Assembly (NCBI RefSeq): GCF_900119485.1
Contig: NZ_FPJZ01000003.1
Coordinates: forward strand, 108,599 to 172,598
Source: Thermoactinomyces sp. DSM 45891
GTDB lineage: Bacteria; Bacillota; Bacilli; Thermoactinomycetales; Thermoactinomycetaceae
Length of the DNA stretch: 64,000 nucleotides
Direction of reading: 5' to 3'
The notes beneath the pieces were generated by a model. That model made no database searches. It was not told where the DNA came from and worked only from the letters and a program-made list of their open reading frames with translations. This document shows positions 7,716 through 16,779 of this stretch, in pieces. The first letter of the stretch is position 1. The number at the start of each line of letters is the position of its first letter. Made by a program: the position numbers and the translations under genes.

Positions 7716-10700
7716 TCAAAATACCTCACTCCACTGCTGAATAAACGCTTCTAAGACCGCTTCAGTTTGCTGATAATGATCTAAGTCTACATGTTCCGAC
7801 AACATGGATTCCAGCTCTTGGTAGTATTCAGTGCTCTGCTTACTTGCGAGCGCTTGTAGGCGTTGAAACTCTCTCTGCCAAGCTTGCTGAAAATGAGACC
7901 TACACTTCTCTTCCATCGCGGTTATCTCTGGAATCACGATTTCCGCTAAACGCTGTTTCATCGATTCCCTCATTTGAAACCGCTCTTTCTTTTCAAAGAA
8001 GGCTTTGGCATTGCGGTAATAGGACAATTGCTTCCCAAAGTCAGATACACTTATATTCTCCATAACTCCTATTAATTCAGGCATAGCAAAAGAAGCAGGA
8101 ACCTCTGTACTCCACTGAAAGCCGGCAGGATAAGTCAACACTATCTCACCTATGTCACGAATTTGTTGCTCCAGACGAATACGCATCCAGTTCTCAATAC
8201 GAAGGGTAGTAGCACGATATTCTTGTAGCAAATCATGTTGCAAGAACTGGATCAGCTCTAGTAAACATGCATGCAGTTGTCCCTTGATATCTCCTAAGTC
8301 TTCGCGCAAAGAACCTGGATGAAAAATTGCCTGGAATTCGTCTTGAAAACGCAATAACCAACGCTTCTGGACATAGTAAAAGAGTTCATGGATCTCCTGC
8401 TGCAAGGCTTGTTGGTCGGTTCCAGTCTCATAATTAGTGATGAACTCCTGAACCTGTATTCGTTCTTTCTCTAATTCGATCTGGCGGCTTTGCTTTTCTT
8501 TAATCCCGATTTGAGTGGTTTGGATGATCTGTTTGGTCATTTGAAGTGCTCTTTTTACATCTTGAAAAATGTTGTACAGAGAAAGGTTCATCAAATCATG
8601 ATGAACAAACTGCACGAATGCTTGTTCAAATGGTGCAAATCCAGAATCCTTTAGAAATGCGTGTGCTGGTACTGAGGATTGCTCGCTAGACTTTTCCGAT
8701 AATCCCCATAAGCTTGAAATAGCAAACATCCTAGGCTCACGAATCCCAAAGGTTAATAGCTGACGCTGTAAATACGTTTGAACTTCTGTCAATTCCTCTT
8801 TCGACCTTGCTAAATCAGCGGCATTGGTGATAAAAAACATCTTATCCATTGCAAAGGAATCCTTGACTCGTCCCAGTTGAATTAAGAACTCCCGATCCGC
8901 TTTGGAAAAGGCATGGTTATAATACGTAACAAATAAAATCACATCGGCACTCCGGATATAATTAAACGCAACTCCTGTATGTCGTGAGTGAACCGAATCT
9001 GCCCCAGGCGTATCAACCAATGTGATCCCTTGTCTTGTAAGTGGACAGTCATAATAGAGATTTGCATACTCGATGAAACAAGATTTCTTTTCATTGGCCA
9101 CGTACTCTTCCATCTGCTGTAACGAAATTTGAATCTCACTTCCCTGATGGAGTGTAAACCACTCGATTCCCTCTTGAAGCGCTTGTAAAAAAGGAATCAC
9201 TGTTTTCTGACTCGGAGTCATATTCTTCATTTCTAGTAGCAAAGGAATCTTCTGTATCGCTTGGTCAAGATGTAGTGCCTCTTTATGAAATAAACGATAG
9301 ATTGCCGCTAGCTCTGCAAGTAGCATTTCAGCCGATTTTACTTTTAGTAACACCTGACCATGTACATTTCGATCGTCAGGAGGACAGATTTGATTTATTG
9401 TTGCTGTCATGGGCCTCGGGGAAACAGGAAGAATTTTAGCTCCAATCAAAGCATTGGCAAAAGAAGACTTACCTGCACTAAATGCACCAAATAAAGCAAC
9501 GGTAAACTGTTTCTTTTCAGCCCGTCTACGCTTACTATGGATTTCAGCTAAAACCGTCCGTACTCCGCGAATCTCTTGCAAAGACTCCTCTATTTCGTTT
9601 ACACACTGCAAAAACAATCCGTTTCGTTCACTGCTGTTTGTAAACGAAAACAATTTCGAAAGGGTAGTATGTACTTCTCCATGCTCTTCATCCGCTATAG
9701 GCTTTACTTCTTTGACAATGGTAGGTACGTCTTCTTTCATTACCTTTTGCCATACAGAGTCTGCTGACGAAGATATTGGCGCTCCTTTTTTCCGATCTTC
9801 TATCCATGAAAAATCAAGAGCCTCTCCCAAATGAGGCTTTAACCACAGTTCTTCAAGTAGCGTGCGCTCTCTAGTAAGCTCTAGATCCATTTGATCCAGA
9901 ACATCCTTAGCCTTCTTGACTCGTTGCAAAAAACTCGCTTCTTCGTTTATTTGATCCTGTTCGGTTTTGATTTCTTGCTTTAATCTGGGAATCATCAATT
10001 CATTCTGCCAACGAAGAGCCAAGTTTCGCATCAGTCGCTTCACTTGATTCGCTACGTCTTCTGTATAAATCAATACGGTATTTCCGGTTAAGCCAGTCCC
10101 TACCTTGTATACATCCTCCAATAACGACTGATTCCACTCAAGCTTCTCTGTCATAATTTGTTGACCTATCTGCTCATGAAATACGCCCTGTTGCTTGCAA
10201 AACTGGATGATATAATTACGTATATGTAACTCTAACTGTGTATGCACCGTCTCCTGTAACTTCGTAAAAAATGTCTCCGCTCGACGCTGCTTCTCTTGCT
10301 CCGTCTTGCCAGCAGAAAATAAGAAACCTACCTTAAAGTTTTCTTGTAGAGATTCCAGATAATCCCTACCTAACTCACGTACATCGGAAGGCATAAGATA
10401 TGCGTTTTTACAAATCTCATCTATCCCTTTGACAAAAGATAATTCCACCTCTTCTAATCGACGTGACAACCTAGCTTGCCTGTCGCGATACTGTTGAATC
10501 TTTGCCTCTATCTCGTCATCCGAAACTCCACTATCTTCGATGATCCCCCTCCACGAGCTACGTTCCTCCTGTCTATCATCTACCAATTGTCCCAAATACT
10601 GCTCCATCAAATACTTTGCCTCTGTCTCTACTACTTGCAGCCCTAGCTCTGCGCGATGCTCAATCCATTTACCTAAATCCGATTTTAAAGAATCTAGCTC

Positions 10701-11435
10701 ATTATATTCATGGTTCAAGTCACGCAAGGAAGTATAGTAGATTCCTTCTACTTGAAGATCCCAGTTTTCAAACGTCTGCTGTACACTTTGTTGATAGTTT
10801 TCAAATGATAGCTCCTGATCGCGATGTTTATCAATCTGATTAATCACGATATAAATCTTCTTATTACGCTCTGCCAGTCCTTTTAGAAATTGTAAATTCC
10901 CTTCAGATTGTACATGGTTGTAATCCATCATAAACAAAATGAAATCCGCCATATGTAAAGTTGATTCTGTCGCAATCCGATGGGCATCATCCGTAGAATC
11001 CACTCCTGGTGTATCTAGAAGGGAGACCCCTTTTGGCAAAGAAATCGACTCCTTCGAAATCTCTACCGCCACGATATCTTCACCATTTTTACATAACTCT
11101 CGTAAGTCTTCATCCATATAAGAGCCAGCAAACGTATACCTTTCACCACTCGTTAAGACAAGTGTTACTTGATTTGCTCCATTTCGGATCTCAACTACGT
11201 TAGCACTGGTTGGGATCGGACTGGTTGGTAAAATCTGCTCTCCAAATAATTCATTCATCATGGAAGACTTTCCAGCAGAAAAATGTCCACAAAAAGCGAT
11301 GCTAAATTCTTGATAGAACCACTTATGCATCAAGTCTTGTAACTTACTTGCATAATCAATTTGACCCTTCTCACTCATTCTTCGAGACACGTATTCTAGT
11401 TGGTATAATATGCTCTCATGTTGTTTTTTCATCAT
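7716..11435 (-). CDS. dynA: Tandem dynamin-like GTPase
   Basis: A fused double dynamin of about 1239 residues, the arrangement of Bacillus DynA (YpbR), which tethers and fuses membranes and takes part in membrane surveillance and phage stress. The first GTPase has GHFSAGKS (about residues 50-57), LLDTPGVDS (near 138) and INQID (near 197). The second has GAFSAGKS (near 650), LVDTPGADS (near 807) and TNAAD (near 872). Each GTPase is followed by long helical segments for the stalk and membrane-binding paddle. The frame extends to TTG 11456, but GGAG at 11442-11445 favours TTG 11438 or ATG 11435. It stands alone between two terminators. Confidence 0.92.
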   Translation of the reverse strand: MMKKQHESILYQLEYVSRRMSEKGQIDYASKLQDLMHKWFYQEFSIAFCGHFSAGKSSMMNELFGEQILPTSPIPTSANVVEIRNGANQVTLVLTSGERYTFAGSYMDEDLRELCKNGEDIVAVEISKESISLPKGVSLLDTPGVDSTDDAHRIATESTLHMADFILFMMDYNHVQSEGNLQFLKGLAERNKKIYIVINQIDKHRDQELSFENYQQSVQQTFENWDLQVEGIYYTSLRDLNHEYNELDSLKSDLGKWIEHRAELGLQVVETEAKYLMEQYLGQLVDDRQEERSSWRGIIEDSGVSDDEIEAKIQQYRDRQARLSRRLEEVELSFVKGIDEICKNAYLMPSDVRELGRDYLESLQENFKVGFLFSAGKTEQEKQRRAETFFTKLQETVHTQLELHIRNYIIQFCKQQGVFHEQIGQQIMTEKLEWNQSLLEDVYKVGTGLTGNTVLIYTEDVANQVKRLMRNLALRWQNELMIPRLKQEIKTEQDQINEEASFLQRVKKAKDVLDQMDLELTRERTLLEELWLKPHLGEALDFSWIEDRKKGAPISSSADSVWQKVMKEDVPTIVKEVKPIADEEHGEVHTTLSKLFSFTNSSERNGLFLQCVNEIEESLQEIRGVRTVLAEIHSKRRRAEKKQFTVALFGAFSAGKSSFANALIGAKILPVSPRPMTATINQICPPDDRNVHGQVLLKVKSAEMLLAELAAIYRLFHKEALHLDQAIQKIPLLLEMKNMTPSQKTVIPFLQALQEGIEWFTLHQGSEIQISLQQMEEYVANEKKSCFIEYANLYYDCPLTRQGITLVDTPGADSVHSRHTGVAFNYIRSADVILFVTYYNHAFSKADREFLIQLGRVKDSFAMDKMFFITNAADLARSKEELTEVQTYLQRQLLTFGIREPRMFAISSLWGLSEKSSEQSSVPAHAFLKDSGFAPFEQAFVQFVHHDLMNLSLYNIFQDVKRALQMTKQIIQTTQIGIKEKQSRQIELEKERIQVQEFITNYETGTDQQALQQEIHELFYYVQKRWLLRFQDEFQAIFHPGSLREDLGDIKGQLHACLLELIQFLQHDLLQEYRATTLRIENWMRIRLEQQIRDIGEIVLTYPAGFQWSTEVPASFAMPELIGVMENISVSDFGKQLSYYRNAKAFFEKKERFQMRESMKQRLAEIVIPEITAMEEKCRSHFQQAWQREFQRLQALASKQSTEYYQELESMLSEHVDLDHYQQTEAVLEAFIQQWSEVF

Positions 11436-11502
11436 CAATTTCCAAACTCCTAGCAAGCGATTCTTTTCTCTCTATCTTAAAACAACTCACGTTTTAGGCC
11501 AA

Positions 11503-11526
11503 TAAAAAAAGAGGGAAGATCCCCTC
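11503..11526 (-). terminator. Terminator of the DnaA-N gene
   Basis: Minus strand GAGGG-GATCTT-CCCTC is followed by TTTTTTT. Confidence 0.65.
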
Positions 11527-11570
11527 ATTCAAGTATGTATGATTTCAAATAATTGCATACCTATTATACC

Positions 11571-11996
11571 CTATGACATTTTCTCACGTTGTAACAAAAA
11601 TAAAATCGTATCAAGCTTCTCTTCCATTTGACGTAGTCGTGTATAAATTGATTTTTGGGATTGTGTTTCCAAATGGATGCCGTCATTGGCAACTGCTAGC
11701 GGGATATCTTCTACTAGCGTGCTCCGAATTTCGACATAACGTATCTCTTCTACTACTTCTACCAACGCATCTGTAATCAAATGGAAATATCGATTCCTTA
11801 ACCACTCTGCCGCAAATGCACTCGATGTTTCCAAAACAAAGGTGTTCTCTTCGACAGTGGGATGAATGCTACAAAACCATGCTTGATAACTGGGCTGACT
11901 CACTTTTTCTTTAATGATCGTAAGAGCCTCGGCCCATATCACTCGAGCATCTAGCGAGGTTTGTAAATCTGTCATAGATATAACTGTCTGATTCAT
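11571..11996 (-). CDS. Stand-alone DnaA N-terminal-domain protein
   Basis: About 141 residues. Residues 18-85 follow domain I of the replication initiator DnaA: IWAEALTIIKEKVSQPSYQAW, then FVLETSSAFAAEWLRNRYFHLI and a DALVEVV helix. After a short linker comes a C-terminal helix (YTRLRQMEEKLDTILFLLQR) resembling a dimerising coiled coil. The AAA+ ATPase and DnaA-box-binding domains are absent. DnaA domain I is the docking site for proteins such as SirA, DnaD and DnaB and self-associates, so a free copy could compete for those contacts; that is inference. AGGTGG favours ATG 11996 over ATG 12002. Divergent from the kinase gene at 12367. Confidence 0.8.
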   Translation of the reverse strand: MNQTVISMTDLQTSLDARVIWAEALTIIKEKVSQPSYQAWFCSIHPTVEENTFVLETSSAFAAEWLRNRYFHLITDALVEVVEEIRYVEIRSTLVEDIPLAVANDGIHLETQSQKSIYTRLRQMEEKLDTILFLLQREKMS

Positions 11997-12366
11997 ATTC
12001 ATCCACCTTTCACATCTCCCAATAGCAGTTTACCACTTTTGGTAAATAATTGAACAGCAGTAATTTGGTATAATGTGAAAAAATTTGCCGAAAGGAAAAA
12101 ATACATAGGAAAAATCCTTGTAATCACTGGGTTTCCTTTGACAAATTTCCCGAAATAAAATGTTATACTTCGCTATCACACCTATTTTTCAGAATACACA
12201 GACCACCTATAAATCTTCTGTACATCCTAAAATTTTCCTATTCATCTATCATCCATAAGTTTTCCGGTTTCATCCTGCACTCCTAGGGGTAAAGCCCAGA
12301 TAACTACTTTCCTGTACATAGATTAAGTAGGGACAAGCTCCATCAATTGTAAGGGGGAATCAATTC
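11997..12366. other. Intergenic region between divergent genes
   Basis: This 370-base gap holds an extended -10 (TGGTATAAT, 12066-12074, plus strand), a TTGACA at 12138-12143 with a poor 19-base spacing to TTATAC, and a sigma-K-like box at 12317-12325. I recognise no riboswitch or coding frame. Confidence 0.45.
12317..12325 (+). promoter_or_regulatory. Sigma-K-like -10 element before the kinase gene
   Basis: CATAGATTA matches the mother-cell sigma-K -10 pattern CATAnnnTA, about 40 bases ahead of the start codon. The -35 (AC about 16-17 bases upstream) is not convincing, so this is a candidate only. Confidence 0.35.
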
Positions 12367-13089
12367 ATGCGTGAACGATTTGCAGATCAAGAAGCGATTC
12401 ATTATGTACGAAATCTAGTATCACACAATAAATTGGATCATCAGTTGCCATTACTTGGAGAAGGCCTGAGCGGCAAAGTATACAGTCTCGAAGATTATGC
12501 GATCAAGGTCTACAAAGACGACTACAGTGAAAAAGACGACTCGTATATGTTACATCATCTTCAAGATCACTCTGCCTTTCCAACACTCCACCATCACGAA
12601 GACAAATTTATGATTGTGGATCGCATTCAAGGTAACACCTTGGCAGATAGTATCAAAGCTGGCGAGAAGTTATCAGAGAATCAATTTGCGCAAATTGAAG
12701 ACATCGTAACAGATCTATACGATCACGGGATCGTTGCCCAAGACCTTCATCTCAATAATATGATGATAGATCACGACAGCAACATTAAAGTAATTGACGT
12801 GGGTCGATTCTTCCACACCGATTATCCTGAACTGTATCAAGATATTCTAGAAGATCACTTGAATCTCACTCAATATCACATGGGCTTCTTCTCTTCTATT
12901 AAAGACAAATTAAAAAAGAAAAAGTACTATGGCTCTTCTTCCCATCGTCGTTACCGTAAGCATTCGTCCTCTGACTACCGCCGTCATCGTCATCACAGCT
13001 CCTCATCCTCACATCGGAAACGCCATTATTATGGGTCCTCCTCTTCCCATCATCGCAGACATAAACGCAAAGGCTTCTTTAGCTTCTAA
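12367..13089 (+). CDS. Small protein-kinase-like protein with His/Ser/Arg/Tyr-rich tail
   Basis: The 240-residue product joins a minimal kinase fold to a basic low-complexity tail. The kinase shows GEGLSGKVY (31-39), lysine K47 in YAIKVYK, catalytic QDLHLNN with D126 and N131, and the metal-binding D144 in KVIDVG. The C-lobe is very short. Residues 176-240 are only K, R, H, Y, S and G: YYGSSS appears twice with four serine clusters between basic runs. Such tails resemble CotG-type spore coat proteins, whose serines are phosphorylated by CotH. A sigma-K-like box lies upstream. AAGGGGG precedes the ATG. A coat-assembly kinase that carries its own substrate is my inference; an RNA-binding kinase is an alternative. 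Confidence 0.75.
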   Translation: MRERFADQEAIHYVRNLVSHNKLDHQLPLLGEGLSGKVYSLEDYAIKVYKDDYSEKDDSYMLHHLQDHSAFPTLHHHEDKFMIVDRIQGNTLADSIKAGEKLSENQFAQIEDIVTDLYDHGIVAQDLHLNNMMIDHDSNIKVIDVGRFFHTDYPELYQDILEDHLNLTQYHMGFFSSIKDKLKKKKYYGSSSHRRYRKHSSSDYRRHRHHSSSSSHRKRHYYGSSSSHHRRHKRKGFFSF

Positions 13090-13094
13090 CGTGA

Positions 13095-13136
13095 AACAGC
13101 CCCCCAGAGTCAGGTAGCCTTGGGAGGCTGTTTTTT
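13095..13136 (+). terminator. Terminator of the kinase gene
   Basis: AACAGCC...GGCTGTT stem with a TTTTTT tail. The tail overlaps the end of the convergent regulator gene. Confidence 0.75.
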
Positions 13137-14682
13137 ATAAATCATATTTTTTTATCTTCTTCAATAAGGCGGTATGGCTCATTCGTAATTGTCTGGCAGC
13201 TTGGCGAATGCTACTATGCTGTTCCAATGTACTTTTAATAATTCTTCTCTCCGTCTGCTCCACATGAGGCTTTAATCCAACCATCTCAATCATTTCACTT
13301 GGGTGCAATCCCTTTCGACTAGGTGATATCAAAACTCGATGAATTTCATCCTCGTGATCCGGGCACAGATAGACACTACGTTCCATTACATTTTGTAACT
13401 CTCTTACATTCCCTGGCCAGTCGTGCAGATATAGCTGTTGGCGGGCGTACTCTGATAAATGCAATACCGGTCGTCTCACCCATTCGCATGTTTTTTTCAA
13501 AAAGTAATTCGCCAGTAATAGGATTTCACATTCCCTCTCTCTCAGTGGGGGAATCTCAATCGGAATCACATGCAATCGGTAATACAAATCCTCACGGAAC
13601 TTTCCCTGCTTCACCCATTCCCCTAACTTTCGATTCGTTGCCGTAATCAAGCGAAATTGTAACGGGATGACTTTATTACTCCCAATTCTTCTAATCGATT
13701 TTTCTTCTAATACCCTCAGTAGTTTCGATTGCAAGTGAAGAGGAATCTCCCCCACCTCATCTAAAAACAAGGTACCGTTACGAGCTGTTTCAAATAATCC
13801 CTTCTTCCCCTCTTTAGAGGCGCCTGTAAAAGAGCCTGCTTCATAACCAAATAACTCACTTTCAAGCAATTGCTCTGGAATCGCCGCACAGTTGATCGGG
13901 ATAAAGGGACCGTTTGCTCTTAAGCTTTCGTAGTGAATTGCCCTAGCAAACAGCTCCTTTCCTGTCCCACTCTCTCCAGATAAGAAGATCGTCACATCGC
14001 TTTTAGCTACACATCTGGCTGTCTGAATACAATTTTTCATTCCTTTGCTCTCATGGATAATCTCTTCAAAATGCGTCATCTCCGAGCGTTGCACAGATTG
14101 AATCCACTCATTTACTTGTTGCAGATCACGAAACACCACAACCCAACCTTGGGAATCATCATATTTTTCTGACATACAGATCGGATAAAAGTCTGCAACG
14201 ACTCGAATTACTTGATTTCCTTTCATATATATGGTCAAAGGAGAGGTTTCTTTTTTCATCAATCTCTCACAGTCTGCCTTCTTCATCCCCCATAAAGTAG
14301 GTAATTCCATTCCTTTGTATCCTTGTTCATCTATTTGTAGGAGAGTCTCCGCGGCTCGATTCATCGTGTTCACTCGCAGATACGAATCGACGAGGATCAC
14401 TCCATTACTAATCGTAGCAAGTGTTGTCTTCAGTTCATTTGCATGTAATTCAGAGGGTAAGAAAGGAATTACATGTACCTTTCTTACTCCCGATGTCTGA
14501 GTAATATGACGACACAGTTGATCCTGTAAGGTAGCAGGAAGCGAATTGGTCTTTAGATAGATAAAATGAGGTCTCACTTCCATCTTGACAATGTCTAATT
14601 GAAATGATAGAAATGATTCCATGACATCATGGGTAATCCCCAACCGATTTTCGGTCTCAATCTGAAAAGTCATCATCTGCAT
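13135..14682 (-). CDS. TyrR-like sigma-54 enhancer-binding protein
   Basis: The 515-residue regulator has an N-terminal ACT-like domain (1-75), a PAS domain (about 85-190), a sigma-54-type AAA+ domain (205-430) and a Fis-type helix-turn-helix (485-513). Visible motifs are Walker A GESGTGKE (236-243), the sigma-54 contact loop as GSFTGA (283-288, usual form GAFTGA), Walker B LFLDE (305-309) and DWPGNVREL. The ACT-PAS-AAA-Fis order is that of TyrR, which senses aromatic amino acids. It follows the methionine gamma-lyase gene by 69 bases on the same strand, and that gene has a sigma-54 promoter. Regulation of that promoter is the natural inference; its effector is unknown. Confidence 0.88.
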   Translation of the reverse strand: MQMMTFQIETENRLGITHDVMESFLSFQLDIVKMEVRPHFIYLKTNSLPATLQDQLCRHITQTSGVRKVHVIPFLPSELHANELKTTLATISNGVILVDSYLRVNTMNRAAETLLQIDEQGYKGMELPTLWGMKKADCERLMKKETSPLTIYMKGNQVIRVVADFYPICMSEKYDDSQGWVVVFRDLQQVNEWIQSVQRSEMTHFEEIIHESKGMKNCIQTARCVAKSDVTIFLSGESGTGKELFARAIHYESLRANGPFIPINCAAIPEQLLESELFGYEAGSFTGASKEGKKGLFETARNGTLFLDEVGEIPLHLQSKLLRVLEEKSIRRIGSNKVIPLQFRLITATNRKLGEWVKQGKFREDLYYRLHVIPIEIPPLRERECEILLLANYFLKKTCEWVRRPVLHLSEYARQQLYLHDWPGNVRELQNVMERSVYLCPDHEDEIHRVLISPSRKGLHPSEMIEMVGLKPHVEQTERRIIKSTLEQHSSIRQAARQLRMSHTALLKKIKKYDL

Positions 14683-14751
14683 AGGAGATCATCCTTTGAG
14701 TCGAATTTTATAACTATTGTAACAAAATTTGACTCTATTTCGCATGACCTT

Positions 14752-15957
14752 CTATCTTTCCATCGCTTGACAAAGATCTCCGATAATATCTTCTACCTCT
14801 TCTATTCCTACCGAAAGCCGAACAAGTCCATCGCTAATTCCCATCTTCCATCTCTCTTCTTGCGGTACACCCGAATGAGTCATCGATGCCGGATGCTGAA
14901 TCAACGTATCTACATCACCCAAGCTAACCGCTAAGCGACATAAATTCAATCGATTTAGCATGTGAACAGCCGCTTCATAACCACCTGTTAATTCAAAAGC
15001 GATTACACCGCCGAATCCCTTCATTTGCTTCTTAGCTAGTTGATATTGTGGAAAGCTTGGTAAGCCGGGGTAGAATACGCGACTGACAAATGGATGAGAC
15101 TCTAGAAATTCTGCCACCAACTGCGCATTACAATTATGTTGTTCCATTCGAAGCGCCAGCGTTTTTAGCCCTCGGAGCAATAAAAAAGCATCCATAGGAG
15201 CGAGAATGCCCCCCAAATCTTTTTGTGTCGTCATCTGGATTTGTTTCATCATATCACGGGAGCCCGCAATCACACCTGCCACTACATCCCCATGACCCCC
15301 AATATATTTCGTTGCACTATGGATGACAATATCACATCCATATTCAATAGGGCGCTGTAGATATGGGGACAGAAAGGTATTATCCACTGCTGTATAGATC
15401 CCCTTTTCCTTGGCAACTTTTGATACCATTGCTAAGTCGATTAACTCCATAGTTGGGTTGGCTGGGGTCTCTAGGTAGATTAACGTCGTATTAGGGCGAA
15501 TTGCCTTACGAACCTCTTCCTCATCCCTCATCTCGATCAAGGAGACCTCGACTTGATAGCGTTCTTCCATCAACTTTAATAAACCAAATGTACATCCATA
15601 CAGACTACGCGAGCAGAGAATGTGATCTCCAGTCCTCACTATTCCCATCAGAGAAGCTGATATCGCCGCCATACCAGAACCAAATGCTAATGCTGAATCG
15701 GCTCCTTCTAATAAAGCAATCTTCTGCTCCAATAACTGTACCGTTGGATTTGCTAAACGAGTATAAACATATCCCTCTTCGAATCCAGAAAAACGATTGG
15801 CACCCTGCTCCACACTTTCAAAGACAAACGTAGATGTCTGGTAAATAGGAGGTACCAATGAACCTATCCCCCCTGCTACTTTTGTCCCATCACCATGAAT
15901 CGCTTGTGTAGCAAATCCCCACTCTTTTGGCACCATTTCCGTTAACAGCTCACTCAT
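14752..15957 (-). CDS. Methionine gamma-lyase (Cys/Met metabolism PLP enzyme)
   Basis: The 401-residue enzyme belongs to the trans-sulfuration family. Cofactor lysine K217 sits in HSATKYIGGHGD, the phosphate site in AFGSGMAAIS, and LYGC (Y120, C122) carries the cysteine that marks methionine gamma-lyases; cystathionine enzymes usually lack it. The reaction splits methionine into methanethiol, ammonia and 2-oxobutyrate. AGGGGAA places the start at ATG 15957; the longer frame to 16005 runs into the sigma-54 promoter at 16001-16017. The enhancer-binding regulator follows downstream. Cystathionine gamma-lyase remains possible. Confidence 0.85.
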   Translation of the reverse strand: MSELLTEMVPKEWGFATQAIHGDGTKVAGGIGSLVPPIYQTSTFVFESVEQGANRFSGFEEGYVYTRLANPTVQLLEQKIALLEGADSALAFGSGMAAISASLMGIVRTGDHILCSRSLYGCTFGLLKLMEERYQVEVSLIEMRDEEEVRKAIRPNTTLIYLETPANPTMELIDLAMVSKVAKEKGIYTAVDNTFLSPYLQRPIEYGCDIVIHSATKYIGGHGDVVAGVIAGSRDMMKQIQMTTQKDLGGILAPMDAFLLLRGLKTLALRMEQHNCNAQLVAEFLESHPFVSRVFYPGLPSFPQYQLAKKQMKGFGGVIAFELTGGYEAAVHMLNRLNLCRLAVSLGDVDTLIQHPASMTHSGVPQEERWKMGISDGLVRLSVGIEEVEDIIGDLCQAMER

Positions 15958-16000
15958 TATGATTCCCCTTTCGTGGTTGATCCTTTTCAACATAGAATGA

Positions 16001-16017
16001 TGCAAGAATCATGCCAA
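16001..16017 (-). promoter_or_regulatory. Sigma-54 (SigL) promoter of the methionine gamma-lyase gene
   Basis: On the minus strand TTGGCATGATTCTTGCA, against the consensus TTGGCAC-N5-TTGCA. The invariant GG and GC are exactly ten bases apart. The predicted start is near 15990, about 33 bases before the ATG at 15957. Confidence 0.85.
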
Positions 16018-16127
16018 AGGGAAACGCACGGATCATCACGAATATAGGTAACTATAATGGTTTGATTCATTTCCAATGGTAAGAAAAGATACCACATCAA
16101 AAAATTGAACATAAGATGGTGAAGATC

Positions 16128-16760
16128 ATGACACAGTTTTTTCTAGGATTAGGCTCTTTTATTGCTGTGATTTATCTCATAGCAATCTGGTTTCAACACC
16201 AGAAAATCCATCACATTTTAAAAGCACTACCCATTCTCTGTTGGAGCCTTGTAGTTGGGATAACGCTCCCTGATGGAGAACCTCTTGGCTACTATCTATT
16301 AGCTGGACTTCTATTTTCAGCTCTAGGTGACTTATTTTTACTTAATCATGACAAACATTTCCTAAAAGGATTAGTTAGCTTTTTTATTGCACATGTGGTG
16401 TATGTAGTAGGGTTCACCTCTATCTCAACGAGTGAGACCTCCTTTTTATGTCTGGGAATTTTGCTATTGATCGCACTTCTTTATATGGGTTTTCTTCGTC
16501 GAATAATCATGGAGGAGTACTCATCAGTTTCATTTTTTCTATCTGTTTGTGCATATATCCTTATGATTACAGCGATGGTTTATACGGCTTGGCTTACATC
16601 TCAGTATTGGCTCATAGTAGGTTCTCTGCTCTTTTATATATCAGACTTTACACTCAGTTGGAATAAGTTTGTCCGTCCGTTTAAGAAAGCAGACGTAGTA
16701 ATTATGGTTACTTATTATGGAGCTCAAGTTAGTTTGGTTGTTGGGTATCTCTGCTTCTAA
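16128..16760 (+). CDS. YhhN family membrane protein (lysoplasmalogenase-like)
   Basis: About 210 residues with seven to eight hydrophobic segments. The family's conserved acidic positions are visible: SALGDLFLL near residue 62, YISDFTLSWNKF near 172 and TYYGAQ near the C-terminus. The TMEM86/YhhN family hydrolyses lysoplasmalogen vinyl-ether bonds in animals; the bacterial substrate is not settled. Start ATG 16128 is preceded by TGGTGA; ATG 16116 has no ribosome site. The ATP sulfurylase start lies only 19 bases downstream, so both are probably one transcript. Confidence 0.8.
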   Translation: MTQFFLGLGSFIAVIYLIAIWFQHQKIHHILKALPILCWSLVVGITLPDGEPLGYYLLAGLLFSALGDLFLLNHDKHFLKGLVSFFIAHVVYVVGFTSISTSETSFLCLGILLLIALLYMGFLRRIIMEEYSSVSFFLSVCAYILMITAMVYTAWLTSQYWLIVGSLLFYISDFTLSWNKFVRPFKKADVVIMVTYYGAQVSLVVGYLCF

Positions 16761-16779
16761 TAGATTAGGAGGTAGACGC

